A DNA stretch of 64,000 bases, from the NCBI RefSeq assembly GCF_000308635.1, contig NZ_BAGD01000039.1, positions 1 to 64,000 of the forward strand. The letters run 5' to 3'. This DNA comes from Nocardia otitidiscaviarum NBRC 14405. GTDB taxonomy: Bacteria; Actinomycetota; Actinomycetes; Mycobacteriales; Mycobacteriaceae. Under the pieces are notes generated by a model. It searched no databases and was not told where the DNA came from. It saw only the letters and a program-made list of their open reading frames with translations. Made by a program: the position numbers and the translations under genes. Shown here piece after piece: positions 25,740 through 35,783 of this stretch (position 1 is the first letter of the stretch; each line of letters begins with the position of its first letter).

Positions 25740-26510
25740 CTATTCGAATGCTGGGGGCTGGCAGCGGGGGCAGAAGTAGATGCTGCGGTCGGCGCGGGTG
25801 GGTTCGTCGGGGTCGGGGAGGTGGCGGGCGAGCAGGTTGGTGGCGCAGCGGGGGCAGGGGCGGTGGTGGCGGCCGTAGGCCAAAGCTCGCCATGGGGGGT
25901 GGTGGGCGGCCTGGGTGAGGACTCGGTGAGCTTCGTCGACCAGGGCGGGGAGGTCGTCGATGTGACCTATCGGGGTGGCGGGGTGGACCTTGCGGAGAAA
26001 GCAGATTTCGCTGCGGTAGATGTTGCCGATTCCGGCGAGATTGCGTTGGTCCAGGAGGGCGAGGCCGATGGGTTGGTCAGGGTGGGTGCGCAGGCGGCGG
26101 AGGGCTTCGTCGGGGTCCCAATTCGGACCCAGCAGGTCGGGGCCGAGGTGGTCGGTGGCGGTGTGTTCGTCGGTGCGGGGCAGCACCTCCACCTGGCCGA
26201 GGGAGAAGCCGACCGCCTCCGTGTCGGCGGTGGCGAGGATGAGGCGGGCGGTGAAACCCGGCTTGGTCCAGCGTTGTCCAGGGGTGTAGACGCGCCAGGT
26301 GCCCTCCATTTTCAGGTGGGTGTGGATGCTGAGGCGCGGGGTGCGGACGAACAGGTGCTTGCCGTAGCTGCCGACACTGTCCAACGGCTCACCGCGCAGG
26401 TCGAGGGTGGCGTAGCGGGGTACGCGGAAATCGGTGCGGGTCAGCGTCTTTCCGACCAGCGCCGCGCGCAGCCGCTCGGCCGCGAGGAAGACGGTGTCAC
26501 CCTCGGGCAT
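25740..26510 (-). CDS. nei2: Fpg/Nei family DNA glycosylase (Nei2-type)
   Basis: 256 residues, removing oxidised bases from DNA and cutting the resulting abasic site. The N-terminal catalytic MPEGDTV (Pro2 nucleophile after Met removal, Glu3) is intact. The helix-two-turn-helix GLALLDQRNLAGIGNIYRSEICF and a C-terminal zinc finger (CPRCATN and FCPRC) are present. It corresponds to the mycobacterial Nei2 (Rv3297) and sits directly next to lhr, as in M. tuberculosis, on the same strand with 18 bp between them. Confidence 0.94.
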   Translation of the reverse strand: MPEGDTVFLAAERLRAALVGKTLTRTDFRVPRYATLDLRGEPLDSVGSYGKHLFVRTPRLSIHTHLKMEGTWRVYTPGQRWTKPGFTARLILATADTEAVGFSLGQVEVLPRTDEHTATDHLGPDLLGPNWDPDEALRRLRTHPDQPIGLALLDQRNLAGIGNIYRSEICFLRKVHPATPIGHIDDLPALVDEAHRVLTQAAHHPPWRALAYGRHHRPCPRCATNLLARHLPDPDEPTRADRSIYFCPRCQPPAFE

Positions 26511-26528
26511 ATCGCTGCCGTGGGACGG

Positions 26529-29500
26529 TCACGGACGGCTCCGTAGTCGGAAACCGCGCGGGGTGGGGGCGAAGCCCGCCGAGGTCAGGAAGTCGGCGAA
26601 GGTGTTGCCGTGCACGGATTCCCCGTTCACCCGGTCGATGACCAGCGAATCCACGCGCCGGGCGTGTACCAGTCCGGCCAGGGCACCGGCGGCGGCCGTG
26701 CGCACCGCCGGATCCTCGGTGAAGGTCAGCAGCGTCTTGCCGCCGCGCTCCAGATACAGCGCCAGCTCGCCCTCCACCAGCACCACCAGCGCCCCGGCCT
26801 TGCGCCCCGGCCGATGCCCCGCCCCCTCGGCCGCCGCCTTGGGCCACGGCAGCGCCGCCCCGTACGGATTCGCCGGATCGCAGGCGGCCAGCGCGAGAGC
26901 GGAACCGGCTGCCTCGGTTTCGTAGGAGCGCAGCCGGTCCACCACATCCGTGGTCGAGAACTGCGCGCCGCCCAGGGAATCCACGAAATAGCCGCGGCGG
27001 CAGCGGCCGCGGTCCTCGAACTCGGTGAGCACCCGGTACATGAGGGCGAAGCCGCCGGGTACGCCCTCGCTCTGGACCGAGCCGCGGGTGAGTACGCCGT
27101 AGCGTTCCAGCAGCACGTCGGCGGTGGCGTGCGCGCGAATCGTATTGTCCGCCAACCGCTCCGGAAGCAGAGACCAGCGTCCGGCCACCTGCGGCGGGCT
27201 GGTGCGGGTCGGTGCGCCCGCGCGGGGGAGGTACATGCGTCCGCGCGGGGCGCGGCGCGGAGTGCGGTGGGCGGTGGTGGTGCGGGTGGTGCCGGAGAGC
27301 AGCGCGCGCACGGGGGCGAAGGTGTCACCGCCCACGTGGCCCGCCCACACCAGCTCCCACAGGGCGGTCACGACCGGGGCCTCGTCCTCGGTGCCGGTGG
27401 CCTCCGCCAACTGCCGGAAGAAGTACGCCCCACCGGAACTCGGCACCACCTGGGCGGTCGCGGATTCGCCCGCACCCGGGGCGGCGGCCGCGCCGATCAC
27501 GGTCGCGCCCATGGCCGTCAACAGACTGATGTGTACCTCGCCGAGTTCCAGTTCGTCGGGCGGCGGCAGGGTGAGGGGCGCTTGGTCGGCCGGATGCAGG
27601 GCGACCCAGCCGTCCTTGGCGGTGATCGCGCCGTGGCCGGACCAGAGCACCTCACCGGTGGCCAGGAGTTCGTCCAGCATGGCGGGGGTGTAGTCGCGCA
27701 CCCGCGAGGGCAGCACGAGCGATTCCCAGGCCGAGGCCGGAATAGGCACGCCCGCAAGCTGTTCCACCACGGCGGCGACACCGTCCACGCCGCGCAGTTC
27801 CCCGGTGCCGACATGCTGCCAGGCGGGTAGGAAACGTCCGAGGGCGGCGGTGGCGACCGGCTCCACCTCCTTGCGGGCGGCGGCGAGCGAGCGGCGGCGC
27901 AGTCGGCGCAGCACCTGGCTGTCGCACCATTCGGCGCCCGCCGCTCCGGGTGTGAATTCGCCTTCCACCACTCGCTTTTCGAGCGCGAGGCGGTGCAGGG
28001 CGGTAGCGGCCACGGCCGGGCCGAGCCCGAAGCGGTGCGCCACCGCGTCCAGGGTGAACGGTCCGTGGGTGCGGGCGTAGCGGCCGACGAGATCGCCCAG
28101 CGGATCGGCCACCGGTTCCACGAATGCCGCCGGAACGCCGATGGGCAGTGGCACGCCGAGCGCGTCCCGCAGTCGAGCGGCATCCTCCACCGCCACCCAC
28201 CAGGTTGATCCCGCGAAGGAGACCTCCAGCGCCCGGTGGGTTTTCACCAACTCCGCGAACCACTCACGCGGGTCCGCGACACAGCGCAGCGCCGCCTCCT
28301 CGGCGGTGAGCGGCCCGAGCAGCCGCAGCAGATCGGCCAGCCCCTCCAGATCCCGGGCGTGCCGCTCCGGGGTGAGCCGCTGCAACTCCCGCTCGGTCAG
28401 CTCGAGTACCGCCGCGTCGAGCAGTTCGCGCAGTTCCACCCGGCCCAGCAGTTCCGCGAGCAGGCTGGAGTCCAGCGACAGCGCCGCCGCCCGCCGCTCG
28501 GCGAGGGGACTGTCGCCCTCGTACATGAACTGGCCGATGTAGTCGAACAGCAGCGAATTCGCGAAGGGCGACGGCGTGGCGGTCTCCACCTCGACCAGCC
28601 GCAGTTGCCGCCGCGCCACCCGGCTCAGCAGATCGCGCAGCGAGGGCAGGTCGTACACGTCCTGGAGGCATTCGCGCACCGTCTCCAGCAGCATGGGGAA
28701 GTCCGGAAACTTGCGCGCCACATCGAGCAGCTGCGCCGCCCGCTGCCGTTGCTGCCATAGCGGAGCCCGTTTGCCCGGATCGCGGCGCGGCAGCAGCAGT
28801 GCCCGCGCCGAACACTCCCGGAATCGCGAGGCGAACAGCGCCGAACCGCCCACCTGCTCGGTCACTACATCGTCGATCTCATCCGGTTCGAAGACGAACA
28901 GCTCGGCCCCGGGTGGCTCGTCGGTGGTGTCCGGCAGCCGCACCACGATCCCGTCGTCCGACGGTGTCGGCGCGGCATCCACCCCGAACCGCTCCCGCAG
29001 CCGCGCCCCCACCGCCAGCGCCCACGGCGCGTGCACCGGCAGCCCGTACGGCGAATGCAGCACCAGCCGCCAGTCACCCAATTCGTCCCGGAACCGCTCC
29101 ACCAGCAGCGTCTTGTCCGTCGGCAGCTGTCCGGTCGCCGCCCGCTGCTCCTCCAGCAGCGCAACAAGATTCGCCGTGGCGTTCTCGTCCAGCCCCGCAG
29201 CCGCCGACACCTCGACCGCCTGCCCGGCCTGCCGCACGAATTCGCCCAGCGCAGCACCCAATTCGGCCGGGCGGCCCAGCGAGTCGCCGTGCCAGAAGGG
29301 CAGTCGCCCCGGCAGCCCGAACGCCGGGGTGACCAGCACCCGGTCGAAGGTGATCTCCTCGATGCGCCAGCTGGTGGCCCCGAGCGCGAACACATCCCCG
29401 ACGCGGGATTCGTACACCATCTCCTCGTCGAGTTCGCCGACGCGCGAAGCCTTCTCGCCCACCATGAACACCGGGAACAGCCCGCGATCCGGAATGGCCC

Positions 29501-31052
29501 CGCCGGAGGTGACCGCCAATCGCTGCGCCCCCGGCCGTCCGGTGAGCGTCCCGGCGTCGCGATCCCACACGATGCGCGGCCGCAGTTCGGCGAACTCGTC
29601 GGACGGATACCGCCCGGACAGCAGATCCAGCACCGATTCGTAGGCCGAACGCGGCAGTGCCGCATAGCTTCCCGTACTCCGCACCACCTCGAACCAGGCA
29701 TCGGCGTCCAGTGGTTCCAGCGCGCACGCCGCCACGGTCTGCTGGGCGAGGATGTCCAGGGGGTGTGCCGGAATCTTCAGCTCCTCGATCTGCCCGGAGG
29801 TCATGCGCATCGACGCCACCGCGCAGTGGATGACGTCGGTGCGGTGCTTGGGGAAGATCACGCCGCGCGAGATCTCGCCCACCTGGTGTCCGGCTCGTCC
29901 GACGCGTTGCAGCCCGCTCGCCACCGAGGGCGGCGCTTCGACCTGCACCACCAATTCCACCGCACCCATATCGATGCCGAGTTCCAGACTGCTGGTGGCC
30001 ACCACGCAGCGCAGCCGCCCGCTCTTGAGGTCGTCCTCGATGAGCGCCCGCTGCTCCTTGCTCACCGAGCCGTGGTGCGCTCGCGCCAGCAGCGGTGCGG
30101 CGCCGTGCACCACCTCGGTCGACGGACCCAGCTGGGCGGGCGGCGCGTGCTCGGTATCCACCGTCTCCCCGAGCCGGGCCGCGTACGCCTCGTTCAGCCG
30201 GGCGGTGAGCCGTTCCGAGAGTCGCCGCGAATTGGCGAACACGATGGAGGACCGGTGTTCGAGCACCAGGTCCACGATGGCCTCGTCCACATGCGGCCAG
30301 ATGGAGGCGGCCTCCCCGGACTCGTCCGGTTCGGTCATATCCGCCACCGGCACCCGCACGGTGAGGTCGAAGGTCTTGGGCGCGGGTGGCGACACGACGG
30401 TGATCGGGGCATTGCCCACCAGGAACCGCCCCACCTCGGCGGGCGGGCGCACCGTGGCCGACAGCCCGATCCGCTGTGCCGGGCGTTCGGTCAGCAAATC
30501 CAGTCGAGCCAGTGAAAGCGCAAGGTGCGCACCGCGTTTGGACCCGGCAATGGCGTGCACCTCGTCCACGATCACGGTGTGCACCCCGCGCAGCGTCTCG
30601 CGCGCCGCCGAGGTGAGCATGAGGAACAGCGACTCGGGCGTGGTGATGAGGATGTCGGGCGGCGTGCGCTGCATGGACCGCCGATCCGCGGCGCTGGTAT
30701 CCCCCGACCGCACCCCCACCCGGATCTCCGGCGGCTCCGACCCCAACCGCTCGGCCGTCTGCGTCACCCCCACCAGCGGCGCGCGCAGATTCCGCTCCAC
30801 GTCCACGGCCAGCGCCTTCAGTGGCGAGATGTACAGCACCGAGGTGGTGCGCGGTCCCTCCGCGGGCTCGCGTGCGGCCAGCCGGTCGATGGCCCACAGG
30901 AACGCCGACAGCGTTTTGCCCGACCCGGTCGGCGCGACGACGAGCGTGTGCTCCCCGGCGGAAATGGCCTCCCAGGCCCCCAACTGCGCGGCCGTCGGCG
31001 CCGGGAACGCGCCGTCGAACCACTGCCGGGTGGCGGGGGAGAACCGATCCAT
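26529..31052 (-). CDS. lhr: ATP-dependent helicase Lhr
   Basis: About 1507 residues, the size of the large Lhr helicases of mycobacteria. Walker A is VVAPTGSGKTLSAF, motif II VIVDEVHAI, motif III LSATVRPPAEV, and motif VI QRVGRAGHQ. The ~800-residue C-terminal Lhr-CTD ends with a conserved domain around PRGFRLRSR. It translocates 3'-to-5' on single-stranded DNA and takes part in DNA repair. ATG 31052 is preferred because MDRFSPATRQWFDGAFPAP is the family start; the frame is open 11 codons further. It lies upstream of nei2. Confidence 0.96.
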   Translation of the reverse strand: MDRFSPATRQWFDGAFPAPTAAQLGAWEAISAGEHTLVVAPTGSGKTLSAFLWAIDRLAAREPAEGPRTTSVLYISPLKALAVDVERNLRAPLVGVTQTAERLGSEPPEIRVGVRSGDTSAADRRSMQRTPPDILITTPESLFLMLTSAARETLRGVHTVIVDEVHAIAGSKRGAHLALSLARLDLLTERPAQRIGLSATVRPPAEVGRFLVGNAPITVVSPPAPKTFDLTVRVPVADMTEPDESGEAASIWPHVDEAIVDLVLEHRSSIVFANSRRLSERLTARLNEAYAARLGETVDTEHAPPAQLGPSTEVVHGAAPLLARAHHGSVSKEQRALIEDDLKSGRLRCVVATSSLELGIDMGAVELVVQVEAPPSVASGLQRVGRAGHQVGEISRGVIFPKHRTDVIHCAVASMRMTSGQIEELKIPAHPLDILAQQTVAACALEPLDADAWFEVVRSTGSYAALPRSAYESVLDLLSGRYPSDEFAELRPRIVWDRDAGTLTGRPGAQRLAVTSGGAIPDRGLFPVFMVGEKASRVGELDEEMVYESRVGDVFALGATSWRIEEITFDRVLVTPAFGLPGRLPFWHGDSLGRPAELGAALGEFVRQAGQAVEVSAAAGLDENATANLVALLEEQRAATGQLPTDKTLLVERFRDELGDWRLVLHSPYGLPVHAPWALAVGARLRERFGVDAAPTPSDDGIVVRLPDTTDEPPGAELFVFEPDEIDDVVTEQVGGSALFASRFRECSARALLLPRRDPGKRAPLWQQRQRAAQLLDVARKFPDFPMLLETVRECLQDVYDLPSLRDLLSRVARRQLRLVEVETATPSPFANSLLFDYIGQFMYEGDSPLAERRAAALSLDSSLLAELLGRVELRELLDAAVLELTERELQRLTPERHARDLEGLADLLRLLGPLTAEEAALRCVADPREWFAELVKTHRALEVSFAGSTWWVAVEDAARLRDALGVPLPIGVPAAFVEPVADPLGDLVGRYARTHGPFTLDAVAHRFGLGPAVAATALHRLALEKRVVEGEFTPGAAGAEWCDSQVLRRLRRRSLAAARKEVEPVATAALGRFLPAWQHVGTGELRGVDGVAAVVEQLAGVPIPASAWESLVLPSRVRDYTPAMLDELLATGEVLWSGHGAITAKDGWVALHPADQAPLTLPPPDELELGEVHISLLTAMGATVIGAAAAPGAGESATAQVVPSSGGAYFFRQLAEATGTEDEAPVVTALWELVWAGHVGGDTFAPVRALLSGTTRTTTAHRTPRRAPRGRMYLPRAGAPTRTSPPQVAGRWSLLPERLADNTIRAHATADVLLERYGVLTRGSVQSEGVPGGFALMYRVLTEFEDRGRCRRGYFVDSLGGAQFSTTDVVDRLRSYETEAAGSALALAACDPANPYGAALPWPKAAAEGAGHRPGRKAGALVVLVEGELALYLERGGKTLLTFTEDPAVRTAAAGALAGLVHARRVDSLVIDRVNGESVHGNTFADFLTSAGFAPTPRGFRLRSRP

Positions 31053-31166
31053 GCCCCCCAGTCTGCACCCGGGCACCGACATCATCCGGATATCACCCGG
31101 TCACAGTCGAGACAACGGCGGGCAATCGAAGTACGCCCGCCGATGCCGCGCGTACGCTTTCCAACC

Positions 31167-31712
31167 GTGCAGAAGGTGCTAAGACTCGACCTGGTCAGTC
31201 ACGGCATGACCGAGGCGATGCGCAAGGCACGATTCCCCGTCGACGAACCGCTCACCGAAGCCGGACGGCGGGCCGCCTCCGCCTGCGGACGCCTCAATAC
31301 CGCCCGGGTGCTGACCGCGCCGGAACGCCGCACCGTCGAAACGGCCGCCCTGATGGGACTGCTGGGCGCCGAGGACGACCGACTACGCGACCTGGACGCG
31401 GGCGCGTGGCGCGGCGGCGAACTCATGACGGTGCCCAAGGAGGACCTCTACGCCTGGCTCACCGACCCCACCTTCAAGGGGCACGGGGGCGAGTCCGTGG
31501 TGGACGTGATCGAGCGTACGGCCCAGTGGCTGGCCGATATCGCCGCCGACGGGGAGCCCACCATCGCCATCACCCATCCCGCCGTCATCCGGTGCGCACT
31601 ACTGGTGGCGCTGGACGCGCCCGCGAAGTCGTTCTGGCGCATCGACATTCCGCCGGTGAGCATTACCCGGCTGCACTACCGAGGCGAGTGGACCCTGCAC
31701 TTCCGGGCGTGA
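31167..31712 (+). CDS. histidine phosphatase family protein with a modified catalytic motif
   Basis: 181 residues. The family block LVSHGMTEAMRKARF replaces the usual LVRHGET: the His is kept but the Arg of the RHG motif is Ser. Other conserved residues (PERRTVETA, WRGGEL, ESVVDVIER, AITHPAVIRCAL) are present, including the second His. Similar S-H-G variants occur in a Nocardia/Rhodococcus subgroup, as far as I recall. The GTG at 31167 follows TACGCT by 8 nt. Its last 50 bases overlap the end of the convergent TetR gene. Confidence 0.85.
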   Translation: MQKVLRLDLVSHGMTEAMRKARFPVDEPLTEAGRRAASACGRLNTARVLTAPERRTVETAALMGLLGAEDDRLRDLDAGAWRGGELMTVPKEDLYAWLTDPTFKGHGGESVVDVIERTAQWLADIAADGEPTIAITHPAVIRCALLVALDAPAKSFWRIDIPPVSITRLHYRGEWTLHFRA

Positions 31713-32313
31713 CCCCGCCGCCTGCCCCGGGGGTGATCATGGACCGCACCGCATCGGTGATCAGCCGCGCCGACAGGCTCGGGTCGATGGCCCGCTGAAT
31801 CCCCAGCCCCAGCCCGAGGCTCAGCACCGCGGTGGCGGCGTCCTCCGGTGGCATGGGCAGCGCGATGCCCAGCGATCCGGCCAGACTCTGCAATTGCGCG
31901 GCGACGGTACCGCGAATCAGCGACAGATTCGACACCAGCGCGGCCTGTAGCGCCGGATCGTCGCGCGCCACGATGGCGAACTCGAATTCCAGCATGGTCC
32001 AGCCGATATCACCGAGGGTGCGTTCGGCCCAGTCCTGGAAGGCCGCCATGCGCTCGTCGAATGCCTCGTGCGCGGCCAGCAGCGCGCTCACCTCGCCGAA
32101 CTTGGTCTCGTGAATGAGTTCGAGCACCTCCAGGCACAGCTGGGATTTGGTGCGGAAGTTCGAGTACACCGCGCCCTTGGAATATCCGGCCTCCTCGGCG
32201 ACGCGCTCCAGACTGGTCTTGGCGTAGCCGTCGGTGAGGAAGAGGTCACGCGCGGTGGCCAGCAGGTCCGCGCGGGTGCGGGCCTGGCTCTCGGACCGGG
32301 TGAGACGTGGCAT
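31663..32313 (-). CDS. TetR/AcrR family transcriptional regulator
   Basis: 216 residues. The TetR DNA-binding domain is clear: TRADLLATARDLFLTDGYAKTSLERVAEEAGYSKGAVYSNFRTKSQL. The C-terminal ligand domain is typical in length. It is divergent from the patatin/SDR gene pair (69-bp gap), which it likely controls. The 3' end overlaps the phosphatase-like gene by 50 nt. Confidence 0.92.
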   Translation of the reverse strand: MPRLTRSESQARTRADLLATARDLFLTDGYAKTSLERVAEEAGYSKGAVYSNFRTKSQLCLEVLELIHETKFGEVSALLAAHEAFDERMAAFQDWAERTLGDIGWTMLEFEFAIVARDDPALQAALVSNLSLIRGTVAAQLQSLAGSLGIALPMPPEDAATAVLSLGLGLGIQRAIDPSLSARLITDAVRSMITPGAGGGVTPGSAGSTRLGSAAG

Positions 32314-32381
32314 GCGTCGATTCTATGTACCCACAGTTTTGGGATACCGCCGGTATTCGAGAACTGCTAGTGTTCGAAACC

Positions 32382-33344
32382 ATGAGTAACAGCAACGGGT
32401 CACAGCGACGTGGCCTGGCCATCGGCTGCGGGGGCACGCTCGGCGCGGCGTGGATCATCGCCGCGCTGGCCGCGGCGCGCGACGTCCTGGACTGGGATCC
32501 GCGCACGGCGGACGCCATGATCGGCACCTCCGCGGGGGCCGAAATGGTCACCCTGCTCGGCAGCGGCATCGCGGTGGACGACCTGGTCGCCATGCAGCGG
32601 GGGGAGTCGAGCGATCCGGTGCTGACCGCGCATATGCGCGCGGAGCCGGGCCGGTTCCCGCCGCTGCCGCGACCGCGCCTCGGCGCGCCCGCGGGAACGC
32701 TGCGCGCCCTGCGCGACGGTCGGATCTCCGGCGGTCAGCGGCTGCTGACCGCCGCCAGCGGACTGCTGCCCGTCGGCGGCGGCGATCCGGGCTGGTTGCA
32801 GCGGCTGGCCGACCGGCTGCGGCCCGACGGTGGCTGGTTGCCGCATCCGGCGGCCCGGCTGGTGGCCATGGACTACGCCACCGGGGAGCGGGTGGCGTTC
32901 GGCGCGCCCGGCGCACCGAAGGCGAATCTCGGTGCGGCCCTGCGGGCCTCGTGGGCGGTGCCGGGCTGGTTCCCGCCGGTACCCATCGCCGGACGCCGCT
33001 TCATCGACGGCGGCGCGGCCTCCACCGCCTCGGTGGATCTGCTCATTCCCGATCACCTCGACGAAATCGTGGTGCTCACCCCCATGGCCTCCGCCACCCC
33101 GGTGCCCGCCACCGGCCCCGGACACCTCCTCGAACGCCAACTGCGCCGGCGGATGACCGCGCGGCTCGACGACGAGATCGCGCGGGTGCGCGCCACCGGC
33201 ACCAAGGTGCTGTGCCTCGGGGCCGACGCCGAGGACCTGGCGGTGATGGGGCCGAACTTCATGGACGGCCGCCGCCGCCGAGAGACCTTCGAACACAGTC
33301 TGGTCAGCACCCGCAAAGCCATGGAGCAAGGGGAATTCGCATGA
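32382..33344 (+). CDS. patatin-like phospholipase
   Basis: 320 residues. The oxyanion loop GCGGTLGAAW, the nucleophile elbow GTSAGAEM (Ser) and the Asp of FIDGGAAS make a Ser-Asp dyad. It is a cytoplasmic lipid acyl hydrolase without signal peptide. The 3' end overlaps the SDR gene by 4 nt (ATGA), so both are co-translated. Start ATG 32382 follows TAGTGT by about 8 nt. Confidence 0.92.
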   Translation: MSNSNGSQRRGLAIGCGGTLGAAWIIAALAAARDVLDWDPRTADAMIGTSAGAEMVTLLGSGIAVDDLVAMQRGESSDPVLTAHMRAEPGRFPPLPRPRLGAPAGTLRALRDGRISGGQRLLTAASGLLPVGGGDPGWLQRLADRLRPDGGWLPHPAARLVAMDYATGERVAFGAPGAPKANLGAALRASWAVPGWFPPVPIAGRRFIDGGAASTASVDLLIPDHLDEIVVLTPMASATPVPATGPGHLLERQLRRRMTARLDDEIARVRATGTKVLCLGADAEDLAVMGPNFMDGRRRRETFEHSLVSTRKAMEQGEFA

Positions 33345-34189
33345 GCATCTTCGGAAGCGGTTATCCCGCAATCGATCCGAGAGGGGCCCGGGTTCTGGTC
33401 ACCGGGGCCGGGCGGGGGATCGGCCGGTGCACGGCCGAGCTGTTCGCGGGCAAGGGGGCGCAGGTCGCCATCGCCGACGTCGACACCGCCGCCGCCGAGG
33501 CCACGGCGGCGGCCCTGGGAGCCAAGGCATTCGAACTCGATGTCCGTGATCGCGCACAGTGGGACCGGGTGGTCACCGAATTCGGCGGCGTCGACATCCT
33601 GGTGAACAATGCCGGTGTCATGCCCGCAGGGGCCTTCCTGGACGAACCGGACGCGGTGGGCCGCACCACCATGGACGTGAACGTCTGGGGGCTCATCCAC
33701 GGTATGCGCGCGGTCGCGCCCGGCATGATCGACCGCGGGTCCGGTCATATCGTGAATGTCGCCTCGCTGGCGGGCAAGATCCCGCTGCCGGGGCTGGCCG
33801 TCTACAACGCCAGCAAGTTCGCCGCCGTCGGCCTCTCCGCGGCCACCCGGCTGGAATTCGCCGAGCACGGCGTGAGCGTCAGCTGCGTCCTGCCTTCCGC
33901 CGTCCGCACCCGCCTGTCGTCGGGATTGACACTGGGACACGGCCTTCCGACCGTCGACCCGGAGGACGTGGCCGCCGCCGTCGTCCAGACCGTCCGCACC
34001 CGCAAGGCGGAGGTGGCCGTCCCCAACTACCTCGGACCGGTGGACGTGGCCCTGGCCGCCGCCCCCGAACCGGCGGTCCGCCTGGTCCGCCGCCTGTTCG
34101 GCGGCGACCGCGCCCTGCACCCCGCCGACACCGCCACCCGCGAGCGGTACGAGGCGCAGATCCGCGCCATCACCACCGAGGAGAGCTGA
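33341..34189 (+). CDS. short-chain dehydrogenase/reductase (SDR)
   Basis: 282 residues. The cofactor motif LVTGAGRGIGR, NNAG, the Ser of NVASLAG and the catalytic YNASK are all intact. The basic/acidic pattern (IADVD) after beta-2 favours NAD(H). The C-terminal ~55 residues are an extension beyond the core SDR. It is coupled to the patatin gene and probably acts on a lipid-derived alcohol or ketone. Confidence 0.93.
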   Translation: MSIFGSGYPAIDPRGARVLVTGAGRGIGRCTAELFAGKGAQVAIADVDTAAAEATAAALGAKAFELDVRDRAQWDRVVTEFGGVDILVNNAGVMPAGAFLDEPDAVGRTTMDVNVWGLIHGMRAVAPGMIDRGSGHIVNVASLAGKIPLPGLAVYNASKFAAVGLSAATRLEFAEHGVSVSCVLPSAVRTRLSSGLTLGHGLPTVDPEDVAAAVVQTVRTRKAEVAVPNYLGPVDVALAAAPEPAVRLVRRLFGGDRALHPADTATRERYEAQIRAITTEES

Positions 34190-34210
34190 CCCTCTTCGTA
34201 CGGTCGGCGA

Positions 34211-35740
34211 CTACTCGAAGCGGATGCCCTGTGCCAGCGGTAGTTCGGTCGAGTAGTTGACGGTATTGGTGGCCCGGCGCATGTACGCCTTCCACGAGTC
34301 CGAGCCGGATTCGCGACCGCCGCCGGTCTCCTTCTCGCCACCGAACGCGCCGCCGATCTCCGCACCCGAGGTGCCGATATTGACATTGGCGATACCGCAG
34401 TCGGAGCCGTCGGCGGCCAGGAAGCGTTCCGCCTCGCGCTGGTCGCGGGTGAAGATCGCGGACGAAAGGCCCTGCGGCACACCGTTGTGCAGGTCGATGG
34501 CGGCGTCCAGGTCGTGGTAGGGGAGTGCGTAGAGAATGGGGGCGAAGGTCTCCTCGCGCACCACCGCGGTCTGGGCGGGCATCCGTACCAGCGCGGGGCG
34601 CACGTAGAAGGCGTCCTCGCCGAAACCCTCCACCCGCTCACCGCCGCAGATCAACTCGCCGCCGTCCTCGAGCGCGCGCTGCAGCGCGGCCTGCATGCCG
34701 AGGTAGCCCGCACTGTTGATGAGCGGACCCACCAGCACCCCCTCGTCGAGCGGATTGCCCACGCGCAGTTGCCGGTACGCGGCCGCCACTCGATCCAGCA
34801 GCGGTCCGATCACGTCCGCGTGCACGATGAGTCGCCGCAGGGTGGTGCAGCGCTGCCCGGCGGTGCCGGCGGCGGCGAACACGATGGCCCGCGCGGCCAG
34901 ATCCAGATCCGCCGACGGCGTCACCACCGCGGCGTTGTTGCCGCCCAACTCCAGCAGGCAGCGGCCGAACCGGGCCGCCACCCGCGGGGCCACCGTGCGG
35001 CCCATGCGCACCGACCCGGTGGCGCTCACCAGTGCGACCCGGGCGTCGTCGACCAGCTGTTCACCCACCTCGGCCGAGCCCTGAACCAGTTGGTGCACTT
35101 CGGGATCCGCCCCCGCCTCGACCGCCGCGCGGCGCAGCAGGGTGTGGCAGGCCAGCGCCGTGAGCGGTGTGGTCTCCGACGGCTTCCACACCACGGTGTC
35201 ACCGCACACCAGCGCCAGCGCGGTATTCCAGGCCCACACGGCCACGGGGAAGTTGAACGCCGAGATCACCCCGACCACCCCGAGCGGATGCCAGGTCTCC
35301 ATGAGCCGGTGCCCCGGGCGTTCCGACGGCATGGTGCGCCCGTACAGCTGGCGCGACTGGCCGATGGCGAATTCGCAGATGTCGATCATCTCCTGCACTT
35401 CGCCGCGCGCCTCGGCCGGGATCTTGCCCGCCTCCAGCGTTACCAGTTCGCCGAGTTCCTCCTGATGCTCGGCCAGCAGTGCGGCCAGCCGCCGCACCAC
35501 CGCCGCGCGCACCGGTGCGGGCACGGTGCGCCAGTCCCGGAAGGCCGTCGCCGCCCGCTCGACCGCCGCGTCCACCTCCGCCCGGGAACTCGCTCGCAGG
35601 CTGGCCAAGTCACCGCCGGTGATAGGAGTGCGGGCCGGTAGCGGACCCGGCTCCGGCATGGCCACGCCGAGCCGCTGCAACAGCGCCTCGGCACGGTTCC
35701 TCAGCTCGCGAGTGTTGCGCTCGGTCAATGCCTGAGTCAT
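34211..35740 (-). CDS. pcd: L-piperidine-6-carboxylate (aminoadipate-semialdehyde) dehydrogenase
   Basis: 509 residues of the aldehyde dehydrogenase superfamily. The catalytic Glu lies in LELGGNNAAV and the Cys in AGTAGQRCTTLRRL. The C-terminal block SGAEIGGAFGGEKETGGGRESGSDSWKAYMRR is the alpha-aminoadipic semialdehyde (antiquitin/AmaB/Pcd) signature. It oxidises the semialdehyde formed by lysine 6-transaminase (lat). It is divergent from lrpA, with lat downstream of it. Mycobacteria carry the same lat-lrpA-pcd cluster (Rv3290c-Rv3293). ATG 35740 has AGGAGGTGCAG directly upstream. Confidence 0.94.
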   Translation of the reverse strand: MTQALTERNTRELRNRAEALLQRLGVAMPEPGPLPARTPITGGDLASLRASSRAEVDAAVERAATAFRDWRTVPAPVRAAVVRRLAALLAEHQEELGELVTLEAGKIPAEARGEVQEMIDICEFAIGQSRQLYGRTMPSERPGHRLMETWHPLGVVGVISAFNFPVAVWAWNTALALVCGDTVVWKPSETTPLTALACHTLLRRAAVEAGADPEVHQLVQGSAEVGEQLVDDARVALVSATGSVRMGRTVAPRVAARFGRCLLELGGNNAAVVTPSADLDLAARAIVFAAAGTAGQRCTTLRRLIVHADVIGPLLDRVAAAYRQLRVGNPLDEGVLVGPLINSAGYLGMQAALQRALEDGGELICGGERVEGFGEDAFYVRPALVRMPAQTAVVREETFAPILYALPYHDLDAAIDLHNGVPQGLSSAIFTRDQREAERFLAADGSDCGIANVNIGTSGAEIGGAFGGEKETGGGRESGSDSWKAYMRRATNTVNYSTELPLAQGIRFE

Positions 35741-35783
35741 CTGCACCTCCTGGGTTCCCACCACCGAGTTCGGTTCGCCGCGT

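Noticed and set aside
25016..25918. 300-residue plus-strand ORF across the Uma2 gene
   Set aside because: Shadow of the Uma2 and nei2 genes; the C-terminus is Gly/Arg low complexity.
29031..30515. Long plus-strand ORFs opposite lhr (also 26610-27830 and 29752-31182)
   Set aside because: High-GC antisense shadows of lhr; none has a recognised domain or a ribosome-binding site.
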